64,000 bases of DNA from Embleya sp040629175 (GTDB taxonomy: Bacteria > Actinomycetota > Actinomycetes > Streptomycetales > Streptomycetaceae). This document shows positions 40,038 to 48,445 of this stretch, in pieces. The stretch spans positions 97,779 through 161,778 of the forward strand of contig NZ_JBEXUX010000017.1 of the NCBI RefSeq assembly GCF_040629175.1. Direction: 5' to 3'. The position numbers and the translations under genes were made by a program. Every line of letters starts with the position of its first letter. Within the stretch, counting starts at the first letter, position 1. Under the pieces are notes generated by a model. It saw only the letters and a program-made list of their open reading frames with translations. It did not search any database and had not been told where the DNA came from.

Positions 40038-40898
40038 CTACCGGCGCAGCAGACGGTCCAGCATCAGGCGGGCCGCCTGGGTGGTGCGGGTGCGTACCTC
40101 GGGCATGCGGTCGGCGGCGGGAGCGCTGAAGTAGGCGGACATCACCACGGTGTCCTTGCGCAGCGTCAACACGACGTAGGGGTACGGTCCGCCGCCGCCC
40201 TTGGGGTACATCAGGCCCTCCTCGGCGAACACCTCGTCGGCCTCGGCGAACGGGGGTTGCTCGGCGCCGGGGGTGTCCTTGGCCTGGGTGCCGTCCGTGT
40301 AGGTGCGGGTCGGGCAGCGGTCCTTGACCTGGTGCGCGTTCTGTACCTGCTCGTGCGCGCCGCGCACGTCCTTGTGCACGACCACCGTGGTGCTGCCGCT
40401 GGAGAGCACCTTGGTCTGTGCGGTGTCCGACAGTTGCACCTGGCGCACCCACTGGCCGGTGATGCTCGGTGCCAACGGCACGGTCTGCTGGGTGCAGTCG
40501 GCGGCGTAGTCCGTCCAGGTCTCGCCGGCGAACTCGTAGGTGCCCTGCTTGGCGAAGCCGGTACCCCAGTCCTCCGGGGTGAGGGCGAGCGACGCGGCCA
40601 GGGCCTGGGCCTGTTCCGGGGTGCGGCTCGGCGGTGCGGACGTGGCCGGCGTGGCGGACGGACGGGTGGTGGTCGGGCCGGGGCCCTTGACCACCGGGGA
40701 GGTGCCGCTGGGCGCGCCGTTCGGGGTGATCGCGAACGGGTCGTCGCCGCCGTCGGCGCAGCCCGCGAGCAGCAGGACGCCCAGCACCGGACCGATCGCG
40801 CGAACCGCCGCCCGGTTTCCGCCGCCTGCGCGTATGGCGCCCGTGCGTATGCCGCCCGTGCGTATGCCGGTGCCTGTGCGTATGCCTGTGCCATACAT
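40038..40898 (-). CDS. Secreted lipoprotein, copy A of a tandem paralogous pair
   Basis: A 286-residue lipoprotein. A 22-residue N-terminal stretch of short repeats (GIRTG-type) precedes the hydrophobic signal and lipobox LLLAGC (about residue 48), which is unusual. The mature part has a Thr/Pro linker and a domain with two Cys (DCTQQ; RCPTRTY) shared with the next upstream gene. Shared blocks are ALTPEDWGTGF / ALVPKDWGPTY and VKGPG versus VTARQGQMVLTA. ATG 40898 has GGGGGG 8 nt upstream. The two genes lie 57 nt apart in the same direction. Function unknown; PknH-sensor-like or sub-lipoprotein families are possible. Confidence 0.65.
   Translation of the reverse strand: MYGTGIRTGTGIRTGGIRTGAIRAGGGNRAAVRAIGPVLGVLLLAGCADGGDDPFAITPNGAPSGTSPVVKGPGPTTTRPSATPATSAPPSRTPEQAQALAASLALTPEDWGTGFAKQGTYEFAGETWTDYAADCTQQTVPLAPSITGQWVRQVQLSDTAQTKVLSSGSTTVVVHKDVRGAHEQVQNAHQVKDRCPTRTYTDGTQAKDTPGAEQPPFAEADEVFAEEGLMYPKGGGGPYPYVVLTLRKDTVVMSAYFSAPAADRMPEVRTRTTQAARLMLDRLLRR
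40828..40891 (-). repeat. Short tandem repeats in the signal region of lipoprotein A
   Basis: CGTATG begins at 40831, 40846, 40861 and 40879 (spacings 15, 15 and 18 bp), coding on the reverse strand for repeated GIRTG-like pentapeptides before the hydrophobic signal. Repeat-number change would alter the length of the N-terminus in frame. Confidence 0.75.
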
Positions 40899-40955
40899 GC
40901 CGACGACCCCCCGTGAAGCGTGGAGCCCCATGGTAATCAGCGTGGTCGCGCCGGG

Positions 40956-41801
40956 TCAGCGCAGTTGCGTCCGGGTGCGCACGACCATCCTGGCCAGTGC
41001 GTCGATGGCCTGGTCCTTGGCCGACTCGAAGGTCTTGTCGCCTCGGTCCACGACCGCCGCGGTGAGCACCATCTGGCCTTGACGGGCCGTCACCCATACG
41101 TACTGGAAGGGCGATCCGCCGCCCTTGGCGAACCACTTGGCGCGCGCCAGGTGCACCTCGTCGATGCCCGGCACGGTCAGGTCATAGACCTGGATGTCGT
41201 TCAGCTTCTCGTCTCCGACGAGCACCTGGTTGGGGCAGCGTCGGCCGTCGGCGATACCGATCCGCATGTCGGTCTGCGCCGCCGCGGTGCTGGAGTAGAC
41301 GGTCGCCGAGGACGTCGCGAGCGTCTTGCTCAGGTTGTCCACGCTCGGTTGGCCGTCCGGGATGTACACGTAGCGCGACAGGGTCGCGAGTGCGCCCGCC
41401 GTGGTGCCCTGGACGACCTGCTTGCAGTCGGTGCCGGTGACCACCCGATCCAGGCCGCCGTACTCGTAGTTGCGCTCCTGGGGGACGTAGGTCGGACCCC
41501 AGTCCTTGGGCACCAGGGCGACCCCCGCGACCAGCGTCTTGGCCTGCGCGGCGCTCAGTTGCACATCGGCGCGGGTGGTCGTGGTGGGGCTCGGGGGCGC
41601 GCTGGTCGTCGGCGGCGCGGAGGTGACCGGGTCGAGCGGGGGAGGCGGCGGCGGACCGGGCCGATCCGTACTCGCGCTCGCACTGGGCGAGTCGGTCGCC
41701 CCCAGGCCGAACGGACCGCTCTTGGACGAACCCCCCTGGCACCCGACCACGAGCGCACCGCTCACGATCAGGGCCGCCCCCACCGCCGTCACCCGCATCA
41801 T
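40956..41801 (-). CDS. Secreted lipoprotein, copy B of the tandem pair
   Basis: A 281-residue lipoprotein with a normal signal peptide and lipobox LVVGC (about residue 21), a Ser/Pro/Thr-rich linker (about 25-75) and the same mature domain as its neighbour: ALVPKDWGPTYV (about 95), Cys in GTDCKQVV and GRRCPNQV, and a C-terminal ALARMVVRTRT helix. ATG 41801 has CGGGGGC 7 nt upstream; the second ATG, 3 nt later, is also possible. Likely anchored outside the membrane. The fold resembles lipoproteins that sense or bind ligand, but no function can be named. Confidence 0.65.
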   Translation of the reverse strand: MMRVTAVGAALIVSGALVVGCQGGSSKSGPFGLGATDSPSASASTDRPGPPPPPPLDPVTSAPPTTSAPPSPTTTTRADVQLSAAQAKTLVAGVALVPKDWGPTYVPQERNYEYGGLDRVVTGTDCKQVVQGTTAGALATLSRYVYIPDGQPSVDNLSKTLATSSATVYSSTAAAQTDMRIGIADGRRCPNQVLVGDEKLNDIQVYDLTVPGIDEVHLARAKWFAKGGGSPFQYVWVTARQGQMVLTAAVVDRGDKTFESAKDQAIDALARMVVRTRTQLR

Positions 41802-42014
41802 GGAATGCCCCCGATTCCCAACGTCGCCTCGACCCCATTGAAGCCGCTGCCGAAGCCTCTCGTGCGCGAACGCCCGCACTGCGGGCCCATTTCGACGCGA
41901 TCCACGACCTCGGCACGGCCGTCGTTCCGGCCCTGGTCGGGGTCTACGCGGGTTCCGTGTGAATTCCATGGGAGTGGGACCGACGGACGACGACCCGGCC
42001 GGACCGCGGGTGTC

Positions 42015-42953
42015 GTGGCGCTCGGCGGGGGATCGGGGCCCAACGGGGCGGGCAAGACCACCACGATCCGGATCCTGGCCACGTTGACCCGGCCCTCCGG
42101 CGGCACCGCCCGGGTCCTCGGTCACGACGTGAGGACCCAGGCGAACGCGATTCGGGCCCGAGTGGCGGTGACCGGCCAGTTCGCCTCCCTCGACGAGGAC
42201 CTGACCGGATACGAGAACCTGCTGATCCTCGGCCGACTGCACGGCTTGTCCCGGTCCGCCTGCCGCCGGCGCGCCGACGACCTGCTCGCCGCGTTCGACC
42301 TGACCGGTGCGGCCGGCCGCCCGGTCGGCGGCTACTCGGGCGGCATGCGCCGGCGGCTCGACATCGGCGCCGGCCTGATCGTGACTCCCGACCTGCTGTT
42401 CCTGGACGAGCCGACCACCGGCCTCGACCCGCGCAGCCGCAACCAGGTGTGGGAGCTGGTCCGTCGGGTCGCCGCGGCCGGCACCACGGTGCTGCTCACC
42501 ACCCAGTACCTGGAGGAGGCCGACCGGCTCGCCGAGCGGATCGCGGTCGTCGACCACGGCCGGATCGTGGCCGAAGGCACCAGCACCGAGCTCAAGTCCC
42601 GGGTCGGATCGGGCACCCTGCAACTCCGGCTCCTGGACGGCGAACAGCGTCCACAGGCGCTGCGGATCCTGGCGCCGGCCGTCCGCGACCCCGCCGTCGT
42701 CCTGGGCATCGCCAACGCCGTGCTGATGCCGCTGTCCTTCGCCGGCAACGTCTTCGTCCGGCCGAGCACAATGCCCGGCCGGCTGCAAGCCTTCGTCGAG
42801 ATCAACCCGCTCAGCCACGTCGCGAGCGCGGCCCGCGCCCTGATGGGCGGCACCGGCGGCACCGGCGAGATCCTCTGGTCCCTCGCCGCAACCGCCACCC
42901 TCACCCTCATCTGCGGCCCGATCACCCTCCACCTCTACGGCAGACGGGACTGA
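42015..42953 (+). pseudogene. Collapsed DrrAB locus: beheaded ATPase fused to permease tail
   Basis: The frame reads GPNGAGKTTT (Walker A), YSGGMRRRLD, LLFLDEPTTGLD and LLTTQYLEEAD of a DrrA-type ATPase. However, the N-terminal strand region before Walker A is missing: VVALGG is joined directly to GSGPNG. After about residue 225 the ATPase text breaks off and becomes FAGNVFVRPSTMP...FVEINPLSHVASAARALMGG, which is the C-terminal half of a DrrB permease. Two in-frame deletions therefore merged a drrA-drrB pair into one frame. No good start codon precedes; GTG 42015 is only a possible one. It has no intact nucleotide-binding domain plus permease, so it is almost surely non-functional. Confidence 0.75.
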
Positions 42954-43030
42954 CGACGAATCCGGCCAGACCGCGCCGACGCGCCGGGGGTTGCCGGCTC
43001 CGGCCGGGGTCGGCACGCGAGGATGGCGGT

Positions 43031-45094
43031 ATGCCGAATCGTCTTGCGGGATCCACGTCGCCCTACCTGCTCCAACACGTCGACAACCCCGTCGACTGGT
43101 GGCCGTGGGGTGAGGAGGCGTTCGCGGAGGCCCGTCGTCGTGATGTCCCGATCCTGCTCAGCGTCGGGTACAGCGCGTGCCACTGGTGTCACGTGATGGC
43201 CCACGAGTCCTTCGAGGACGAGGCCACCGCCGAGATCGTCAACGCGAACTTCGTCGCGATCAAGGTCGACCGCGAGGAACGGCCGGATGTGGACGCGATC
43301 TACATGGAGGCCACGGTCGCGATGAACCACGGTCAGGGCGGCTGGCCGATGACCGTGTTCGCCACGCCCGACGGGGAGCCGTTCTTCTGCGGCACCTATT
43401 TCCCGAGCGAGGCGCGCCGGGGGATGCCCTCGTTCCGGCAGATCATGTACAAGATCACCGAAGCCTGGGTCGACCGCAACGACGAGGTGCGCCGCACCGG
43501 CCTCCAGGTCGCCACCTCCCTGGCCGCCCCGCGCGACCTGCACACGGGCGGCGAGGCGCCGACCGCCGAGGATCTGGACCGGGCGCTGACCCTGCTCGCG
43601 CGCGACTACGACGGTGCGCGCGGCGGCTTCGGCGGCGCGCCCAAGTTCCCGCCGTCGATGGTGTTGGAGTTCCTGCTGCGGCACCACGCCCGGACCGAGT
43701 CCGAGGCGGCGCTGGAGATGGCCCAGGAGACCTGCGAGGCGATGGCCCGGGGCGGCATCTACGACCAACTCGGCGGCGGCTTCGCGCGGTACTCGGTGGA
43801 CGAGGCGTGGGTGGTGCCGCACTTCGAGAAGATGCTCTACGACAACGCCCAGTTGATCCGGGTGTACACCCACCTGTGGCGGGCCACCGGGAGCGAGTTC
43901 GCCCGGCGGATCGCGCTGGAGACGGCCGACTTCGTGGTCGGCGAACTGCGGACCCCCGAGGGCGCGTTCGCTTCCGCGCTGGACGCGGACAGCCCGGACC
44001 CGGACGGGAAGTCGGTCGAGGGCGCGTTCTACGCCTGGACCCCGGCGCAACTGGTCGAGGTGCTGGGCGAGGCGGACGGCGCGTGGGCGGCCGAGGTGTT
44101 CGCGGTGACCGAGGAGGGCACCTTCGAGCACGGCATGTCCGTCCTGCAACTGCTCGACGACCCCGAGGACGTCGAGCGACTGACCGACGTACGGGCGAGG
44201 TTGCTGGCCGCCCGCGCGGAGCGGGCCCGGCCGAGCCGGGACGACAAGGTGGTGGCCGCGTGGAACGGGCTGGCCATCGCCGCGCTGGCCGAGGCCGGCA
44301 CCCTGTTCTCCCGCCCTGACCTGCTCGACGCCGCGCTCGCGGCGGCCGACCTGCTGCTCGCGGTGCATCTGGGCGGCGACGAGGACGACGAGCTGGGCGA
44401 CCGGCTGGTACGCACCTCGCGCGACGGCCGGCCGGGGCCGAACGCGGGTGTCCTGGAGGACTACGCGGACGTGGCCGAGGGTTTCCTCGCGCTGTACGCG
44501 GTGACCTCGGACGACGCGTGGCTGACCTTCGCCGGCGTGCTCGTGGACGTGGTGCTGGGGCACTTCGTGGACGAGGACGGGGCGCTGTACGACACCGCCG
44601 ACGACGCCGAGGAACTCTTCCGCCGACCGCAGGACCCCACCGACGGCGTCACCCCGTCGGGCTGGACCGGCGCGGCCGGCGCGCTGCTGGGCTACGCGGC
44701 GCACCTGGGCTCGGAGGACCACCGCGAGGCCGCCGGCCGCGCGCTGGGCCTGGTCAAGGTGTTGGCCGCGCAGGCCCCGCGCATGGTCGGCTGGGGCCTG
44801 GCCGTCGCCGAGGCGTGGCTGGACGGGCCACGCGAGATCGCCGTGGTCGGCCCGCGCGACGACGACGCGACCTGGGCGCTCTACCTGACCGCGCTGATGT
44901 CCACCGCCCCCGGCGCGGTGGTCGCGATGGGCGACCCGGCCGAGGAGTCGCCGATGCCGCTGCTGCGCGACCGGCCGCTGGTGGGCGGCCGACCGGCGGC
45001 GTACGTATGTCGGCACTTCACCTGCGACGCGCCGGTGACCGACCCGGAGCAACTGGCCGAACAGGTGCTGTCCAAGGCGGTGGCCCGGGCCTGA
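43031..45094 (+). CDS. DUF255/YyaL-type thioredoxin-fold protein
   Basis: A 687-residue protein. Residues 1-165 form the DUF255 thioredoxin-like domain, with a CHWC active-site-like motif (SVGYSACHWCHVMAHESF, about residue 48) and GGWPMTVFATPDGEPFFCGTYFP. The remainder (about 180-687) is an alpha/alpha-barrel resembling N-acylglucosamine 2-epimerase/glycosidase folds (YDQLGGGFARYSVDEAWVVPHFEKMLYDNAQL). YyaL and spermatogenesis-associated protein 20 share this layout. ATG 43031 has GAGGA about 8 nt upstream. Role is not established; the redox motif suggests a thiol-linked function. Confidence 0.87.
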   Translation: MPNRLAGSTSPYLLQHVDNPVDWWPWGEEAFAEARRRDVPILLSVGYSACHWCHVMAHESFEDEATAEIVNANFVAIKVDREERPDVDAIYMEATVAMNHGQGGWPMTVFATPDGEPFFCGTYFPSEARRGMPSFRQIMYKITEAWVDRNDEVRRTGLQVATSLAAPRDLHTGGEAPTAEDLDRALTLLARDYDGARGGFGGAPKFPPSMVLEFLLRHHARTESEAALEMAQETCEAMARGGIYDQLGGGFARYSVDEAWVVPHFEKMLYDNAQLIRVYTHLWRATGSEFARRIALETADFVVGELRTPEGAFASALDADSPDPDGKSVEGAFYAWTPAQLVEVLGEADGAWAAEVFAVTEEGTFEHGMSVLQLLDDPEDVERLTDVRARLLAARAERARPSRDDKVVAAWNGLAIAALAEAGTLFSRPDLLDAALAAADLLLAVHLGGDEDDELGDRLVRTSRDGRPGPNAGVLEDYADVAEGFLALYAVTSDDAWLTFAGVLVDVVLGHFVDEDGALYDTADDAEELFRRPQDPTDGVTPSGWTGAAGALLGYAAHLGSEDHREAAGRALGLVKVLAAQAPRMVGWGLAVAEAWLDGPREIAVVGPRDDDATWALYLTALMSTAPGAVVAMGDPAEESPMPLLRDRPLVGGRPAAYVCRHFTCDAPVTDPEQLAEQVLSKAVARA

Positions 45095-45113
45095 GACCGG
45101 CGCCCGCGCCGCC

Positions 45114-45143
45114 GCGGCCCCGGCGCCCACGGGCCGGGGCCGC
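45114..45143. terminator. Bidirectional terminator after DUF255 gene
   Basis: An 11-bp perfect stem GCGGCCCCGGC / GCCGGGGCCGC (45114-45124 with 45133-45143), 19 nt past the stop and 18 nt before the convergent TetR gene's end. Confidence 0.7.
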
Positions 45144-45161
45144 ACCGAACGACCACCGACA

Positions 45162-45791
45162 TCACGGGTTGTGCCGCAGCCCCGTCTCCAACAGGGCGAG
45201 GGCCCGGTCGACCATGGCGACCAGGTCCCCGGTGCAGCCGGCGCGTGCCCACGCCATGATCGCCTCGGCCATCGCCGCGTTGATCGAGGCGGCGGCGACG
45301 CGCAGTTCCAGGTCGTACGGGGAGCGCCCGGAGCGGGCGGCGTACGCCTCCGCGATCAGCGTCCAGGACGACATCTGCTGCTCGTAGGTGCGCCGCCGCA
45401 GCGCCGGCACGTTGAGCACCAGCGTCATCCGGGTGGCCATCTCCGCACCGTCCACCCGGATGATCTCGCGCAGGACGTCCAGCACCCTGGTGCGCACCAC
45501 CCGGAGCATGCTCATGTCGTCGGGTGCCGTCCGCAGGATCTCGATCAGGAGGGGGTCGTACTCGTCGGTGAGTACGACGTCCTCCTTGCTCGGGAAATAG
45601 CGGAAGAAGGTACTGGGCGAGATCTCCGCGGCCTCGGCGATCTGGTCGACGGTGGTCGCGTCGTAGCCGTGCTCGCGGAAGAGTCGATACGCCTCCCGGC
45701 GAATCGCCTGCCGGGTCTTGATCTTCTTGCGCTCGCGCAACCCCGCGGGCGAGCCGGGCAGGTCAGGGATGGAGGACTCCTTCGCGGTCAT
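45162..45791 (-). CDS. TetR-family regulator of the adjacent exporter
   Basis: A 209-residue TetR protein. N-terminal HTH: KTRQAIRREAYRLFREHGYDATTVDQIAEAAEISPSTFFRYFPSKEDVV. ATG 45791 has GGAG 9 nt upstream. It overlaps the 3' end of the upstream exporter gene by 29 nt, so it is translated in the same operon and is likely its repressor. The long helical C-terminal domain (AEAYAARSGRSPYDLELRVAAASINAAMAEAIMAW) is the ligand pocket. The operator is probably the inverted repeat at 47409. Confidence 0.83.
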   Translation of the reverse strand: MTAKESSIPDLPGSPAGLRERKKIKTRQAIRREAYRLFREHGYDATTVDQIAEAAEISPSTFFRYFPSKEDVVLTDEYDPLLIEILRTAPDDMSMLRVVRTRVLDVLREIIRVDGAEMATRMTLVLNVPALRRRTYEQQMSSWTLIAEAYAARSGRSPYDLELRVAAASINAAMAEAIMAWARAGCTGDLVAMVDRALALLETGLRHNP

Positions 45792-47361
45792 GCGTCGATT
45801 CTCCCGGTTCACCGACACCCGGCGCGGACCCCGGTGCGGCCACGGGGCGCCGGGGCAGGAAGATCGCCACCGCGACGGTGAACACCAGCGAGGCGATGCC
45901 ACAGATCAGCAGGCTCAGATTCATGCCGTGTACGAACGCCTCGCGGGCCGAGTCGAGCAGCGTCGGGTCCGCGCCGTGGTCGGACACCTTGACCGCGCCG
46001 CCGATCGAATCGCGTGCGGCGTCGGCGACCGGGCCGGGGCGACCGGCGGTGTCGATCCGGTCCAGGTAGGCGGAGGCCAGCACACTGCCCAGGATGGCCA
46101 CCCCGAGCGCGCCCGCCACCTGGCGCAGGGTCTGCACCAGGGCCGATCCCATCCCGGTGCGCTCCGGCGCCAGGTTGGCCATCACCGCGTCCATCGAGGG
46201 CACCAGCGACGTGCCCAGGCCCAGCCCGGTCACCACGAGCCAGAAGGCGGTCCGCCCGTACCCGTCGTCCGCCGAGCCGGTCGCGCCCAACAGCAGCCCG
46301 CAACCGAGCACGAACAGGCCGCTGGGGATGACCACCTTGTAGCCGAACCGCGCCGCGAGCCGGGTACTGGTCAGCGAGGCCACGAACAGCCCGCCCAGCA
46401 GCGGCAGCAGCCGCAGTCCGGTGCCGAACGCGTTGTGGCCGTCCACGCCCTGGAAGCGCTGCGGGACCAGGAACAACACGCCGGAGATCGCGAAGGACGG
46501 CACCAGGGCGGCGATGGTGGCCCACAGGAAGTTGCGGTCGCGGAAGAGCCCCAGGTCGATCATCGGCTGCCGGGCCCGGGTCTCGCGCACCACCACGCTC
46601 GCGATCAGCAGCGCCGCCGCGCCGAACAGCGCGAGCACGCGGGTGTCGGCCCAGCCCCACTCGGGCGCCTCGATCAGCGCGAAGATCAGCGTGGTCAGCG
46701 CGGCGACCACCAGCGCGGTGACCGTCAGGTCCACCTTCGGTGCCTCGGGGGAGCGCGAGACCGGCAGCAGGAAGACGCTGACGAGCAGGGCCAGCCCGAC
46801 CATCGGGATGTTGATCAGGAACACCGAGCCCCACCAGAAGTGCTCCAGCAGCAGCCCGCCCAGGATCGGGCCCAGCGGGATGCCCAGGGCCGTGCTCGCG
46901 GCCCAGACCGAGATCGCCTTGCCGCGCTCGGCGGCCGGGAAGAGCGCGGGCAGGATGGACAACGACAGCGGCATGATGAACGCCCCGCCGATGCCCATCA
47001 GGGCGCGCGCCGCGATCACCCCTTCGACCGAGCCGACCAGCGCGCCGACCACCGAGCCGACGCCGAAGATCGCCAGCCCCACGAGCAGGAAGCGACGCCG
47101 GCCGTAGCGGTCGCCGATCAGTCCGGCCGGGAGCATCAGCGCCGCGAACACCACGATGTACGAGTCGGCGATCCACTGCAGGTCGCCCGTGCTCGCGCCC
47201 AGTTGCTCGCTCAGCGTCGGCATCGCCACGTTGATGATCGTGGTGTCCAGGCCGACCACCAAGAGCCCGACCACCAACGCGCCCAACGCCCACCACCGCC
47301 TGGGGTCGGGCGGAGCGTCGGCTTCGGCCGGGCGATCCGACCCCTGCTGCGTCGCATTCAT
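45763..47361 (-). CDS. MFS exporter, DHA2 (EmrB/QacA) type
   Basis: A 532-residue, 14-helix drug:H+ antiporter. LDTTIINVAMPTL (motif D1, about residue 35), GDRYGRRRFL (motif A, about 79) and ALGIPLGPILGG (motif C) are typical; the second half has two more helix sets. ATG 47361 is used, because GGGGAC lies 6 nt upstream; a start 4 codons upstream has no such site. The TetR gene follows with a 29-nt overlap. A 23-bp palindrome lies 48 bp upstream. Its likely role is efflux of a lipophilic toxicant that also relieves the TetR repressor. Confidence 0.87.
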   Translation of the reverse strand: MNATQQGSDRPAEADAPPDPRRWWALGALVVGLLVVGLDTTIINVAMPTLSEQLGASTGDLQWIADSYIVVFAALMLPAGLIGDRYGRRRFLLVGLAIFGVGSVVGALVGSVEGVIAARALMGIGGAFIMPLSLSILPALFPAAERGKAISVWAASTALGIPLGPILGGLLLEHFWWGSVFLINIPMVGLALLVSVFLLPVSRSPEAPKVDLTVTALVVAALTTLIFALIEAPEWGWADTRVLALFGAAALLIASVVVRETRARQPMIDLGLFRDRNFLWATIAALVPSFAISGVLFLVPQRFQGVDGHNAFGTGLRLLPLLGGLFVASLTSTRLAARFGYKVVIPSGLFVLGCGLLLGATGSADDGYGRTAFWLVVTGLGLGTSLVPSMDAVMANLAPERTGMGSALVQTLRQVAGALGVAILGSVLASAYLDRIDTAGRPGPVADAARDSIGGAVKVSDHGADPTLLDSAREAFVHGMNLSLLICGIASLVFTVAVAIFLPRRPVAAPGSAPGVGEPGESTHDREGVLHP

Positions 47362-47408
47362 GACAGTCCCCATCTATTGATTGCTTCTGCCTTCTGACAG
47401 TAGCTCTC

Positions 47409-47431
47409 AAAATCGAGTGACGGTCGATTTT
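47409..47431. promoter_or_regulatory. Putative TetR operator of the exporter operon
   Basis: AAAATCGA-N7-TCGATTTT is a perfect 8-bp inverted repeat in an AT-rich patch, 48 bp upstream of the exporter start, where the promoter is expected. Such size and position fit a TetR dimer operator. Confidence 0.55.
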
Positions 47432-47474
47432 CTCGGCAAAGAGCAGCCCAAGCTCGGGGGAAAACCCGGAAAAG

Positions 47475-47515
47475 CTCGAAGGCCCGCAACTCCGAACGGA
47501 GCGGCGGGCCTTCGA
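47475..47515 (-). terminator. Terminator of the TrhA gene
   Basis: CTCGAAGGCCCGC / GCGGGCCTTCGAG (47475-47487 with 47503-47515) forms a 13-bp stem; on the reverse strand it is followed by CTTTTCC. It is 20 nt past the TrhA stop. Confidence 0.7.
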
Positions 47516-47534
47516 GGCGACGAGCGGGAGGGGA

Positions 47535-48200
47535 TCAGTCCAGCGCGACCAGCGCGACGGCGACGAAGTGGCTCGCGAAGGCGAGCAGTGTGAAGGCGTG
47601 GAAGACCTCGTGGAAGCCGAACCACTGTGGCGAGGGGTTGGGCCGCTTGATCCCGTAGACCACCGCGCCGAGGCTGTAGAGCACGCCGCCGACGATCACC
47701 AGGACCACCACCGCGACGCCGCCCTCGCGCATGAACTCGGGCAGGTAGAACACCGCCGCCCAGCCCAGCGCGACGTAGATCGGGGTGTAGAGCCAGCGTG
47801 GCGCGCCGATCCAGAACACCCGGAAACCGATCCCGGCGAGTGCCCCGATCCACACCACCCACAGTAGGATTTGGTCGCTTTTGCCCAGCAATAGAATGGT
47901 CAACGGGGTGTAGGTGCCCGCGATGATCAGGAAGATGTTGGCGTGATCCAGCCGGCGCAGAACGGCCTCGCCGCGCGGCCCCCAGTTGCCTCGGTGGTAG
48001 ACCCCGGAGGTGCCGAAGAGCATCGCCGCGGTCAGTGCGAACACGCCGCAGGCGACGCGGGATTTGGCGTCCCCGGCCAGGGCGACCAGAACTATGCCCG
48101 CGGCGACCGCGAGGGGAAAAGTCCCCGCGTGGATCCAGCCGCGCAGCTTGGGTTTGATGGGCGTCAAGGGCGCCGGGAAGGCGTGCGCGTCCACACTCAT
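47535..48200 (-). CDS. TrhA/hemolysin III (PAQR-type) membrane protein
   Basis: A 221-residue protein with seven predicted helices. Diagnostic PAQR/hemolysin III features: N-terminal HAGTFPLAV, then FGTSGVYHRGNWG (conserved Ser/His), LRRLDHANIFLIIAGTYTP (Asp-His), and HEVFHAFTLLAFASHF (His-x3-His) near the C-terminus; these His/Asp residues bind zinc. ATG 48200 was chosen since the family starts here; the longer open frame upstream is not conserved-looking. Role proposed: ceramidase-like or membrane-homeostasis enzyme. Despite the name it need not be haemolytic. A palindrome sits 11-43 bp upstream. Confidence 0.85.
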   Translation of the reverse strand: MSVDAHAFPAPLTPIKPKLRGWIHAGTFPLAVAAGIVLVALAGDAKSRVACGVFALTAAMLFGTSGVYHRGNWGPRGEAVLRRLDHANIFLIIAGTYTPLTILLLGKSDQILLWVVWIGALAGIGFRVFWIGAPRWLYTPIYVALGWAAVFYLPEFMREGGVAVVVLVIVGGVLYSLGAVVYGIKRPNPSPQWFGFHEVFHAFTLLAFASHFVAVALVALD

Positions 48201-48210
48201 GTCGCCGAGT

Positions 48211-48243
48211 GTACTTACGCCCACGTAGGTTACTGGTAAGTAC
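48211..48243. promoter_or_regulatory. Inverted repeat upstream of TrhA gene
   Basis: GTACTTAC (48211-48218) and GTAAGTAC (48236-48243) are perfect inverted arms 17 bp apart in an AT-richer patch, starting 11 bp upstream of the TrhA start. It overlaps the ribosome-binding/promoter zone and is a candidate operator for an unidentified repressor. Confidence 0.4.
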
Positions 48244-48445
48244 AAAGTGAGACGCATCACGGGAGATCTTGTCCCGGAGGGGCGCGAAAGCGCACGTCTT
48301 TGGGGTTTTCGGTCCGGTACGGGGCACAACTTCCAGGTGGGGCCCTGTCCCGGGCGGTTCTGCGCCCGGCCGACCGGATAAAATCCCCGCAACCCTCAAC
48401 CCCGACGCCGGGGACTCGCCGTCCCAGGCGCGAAATGGAGCGATC

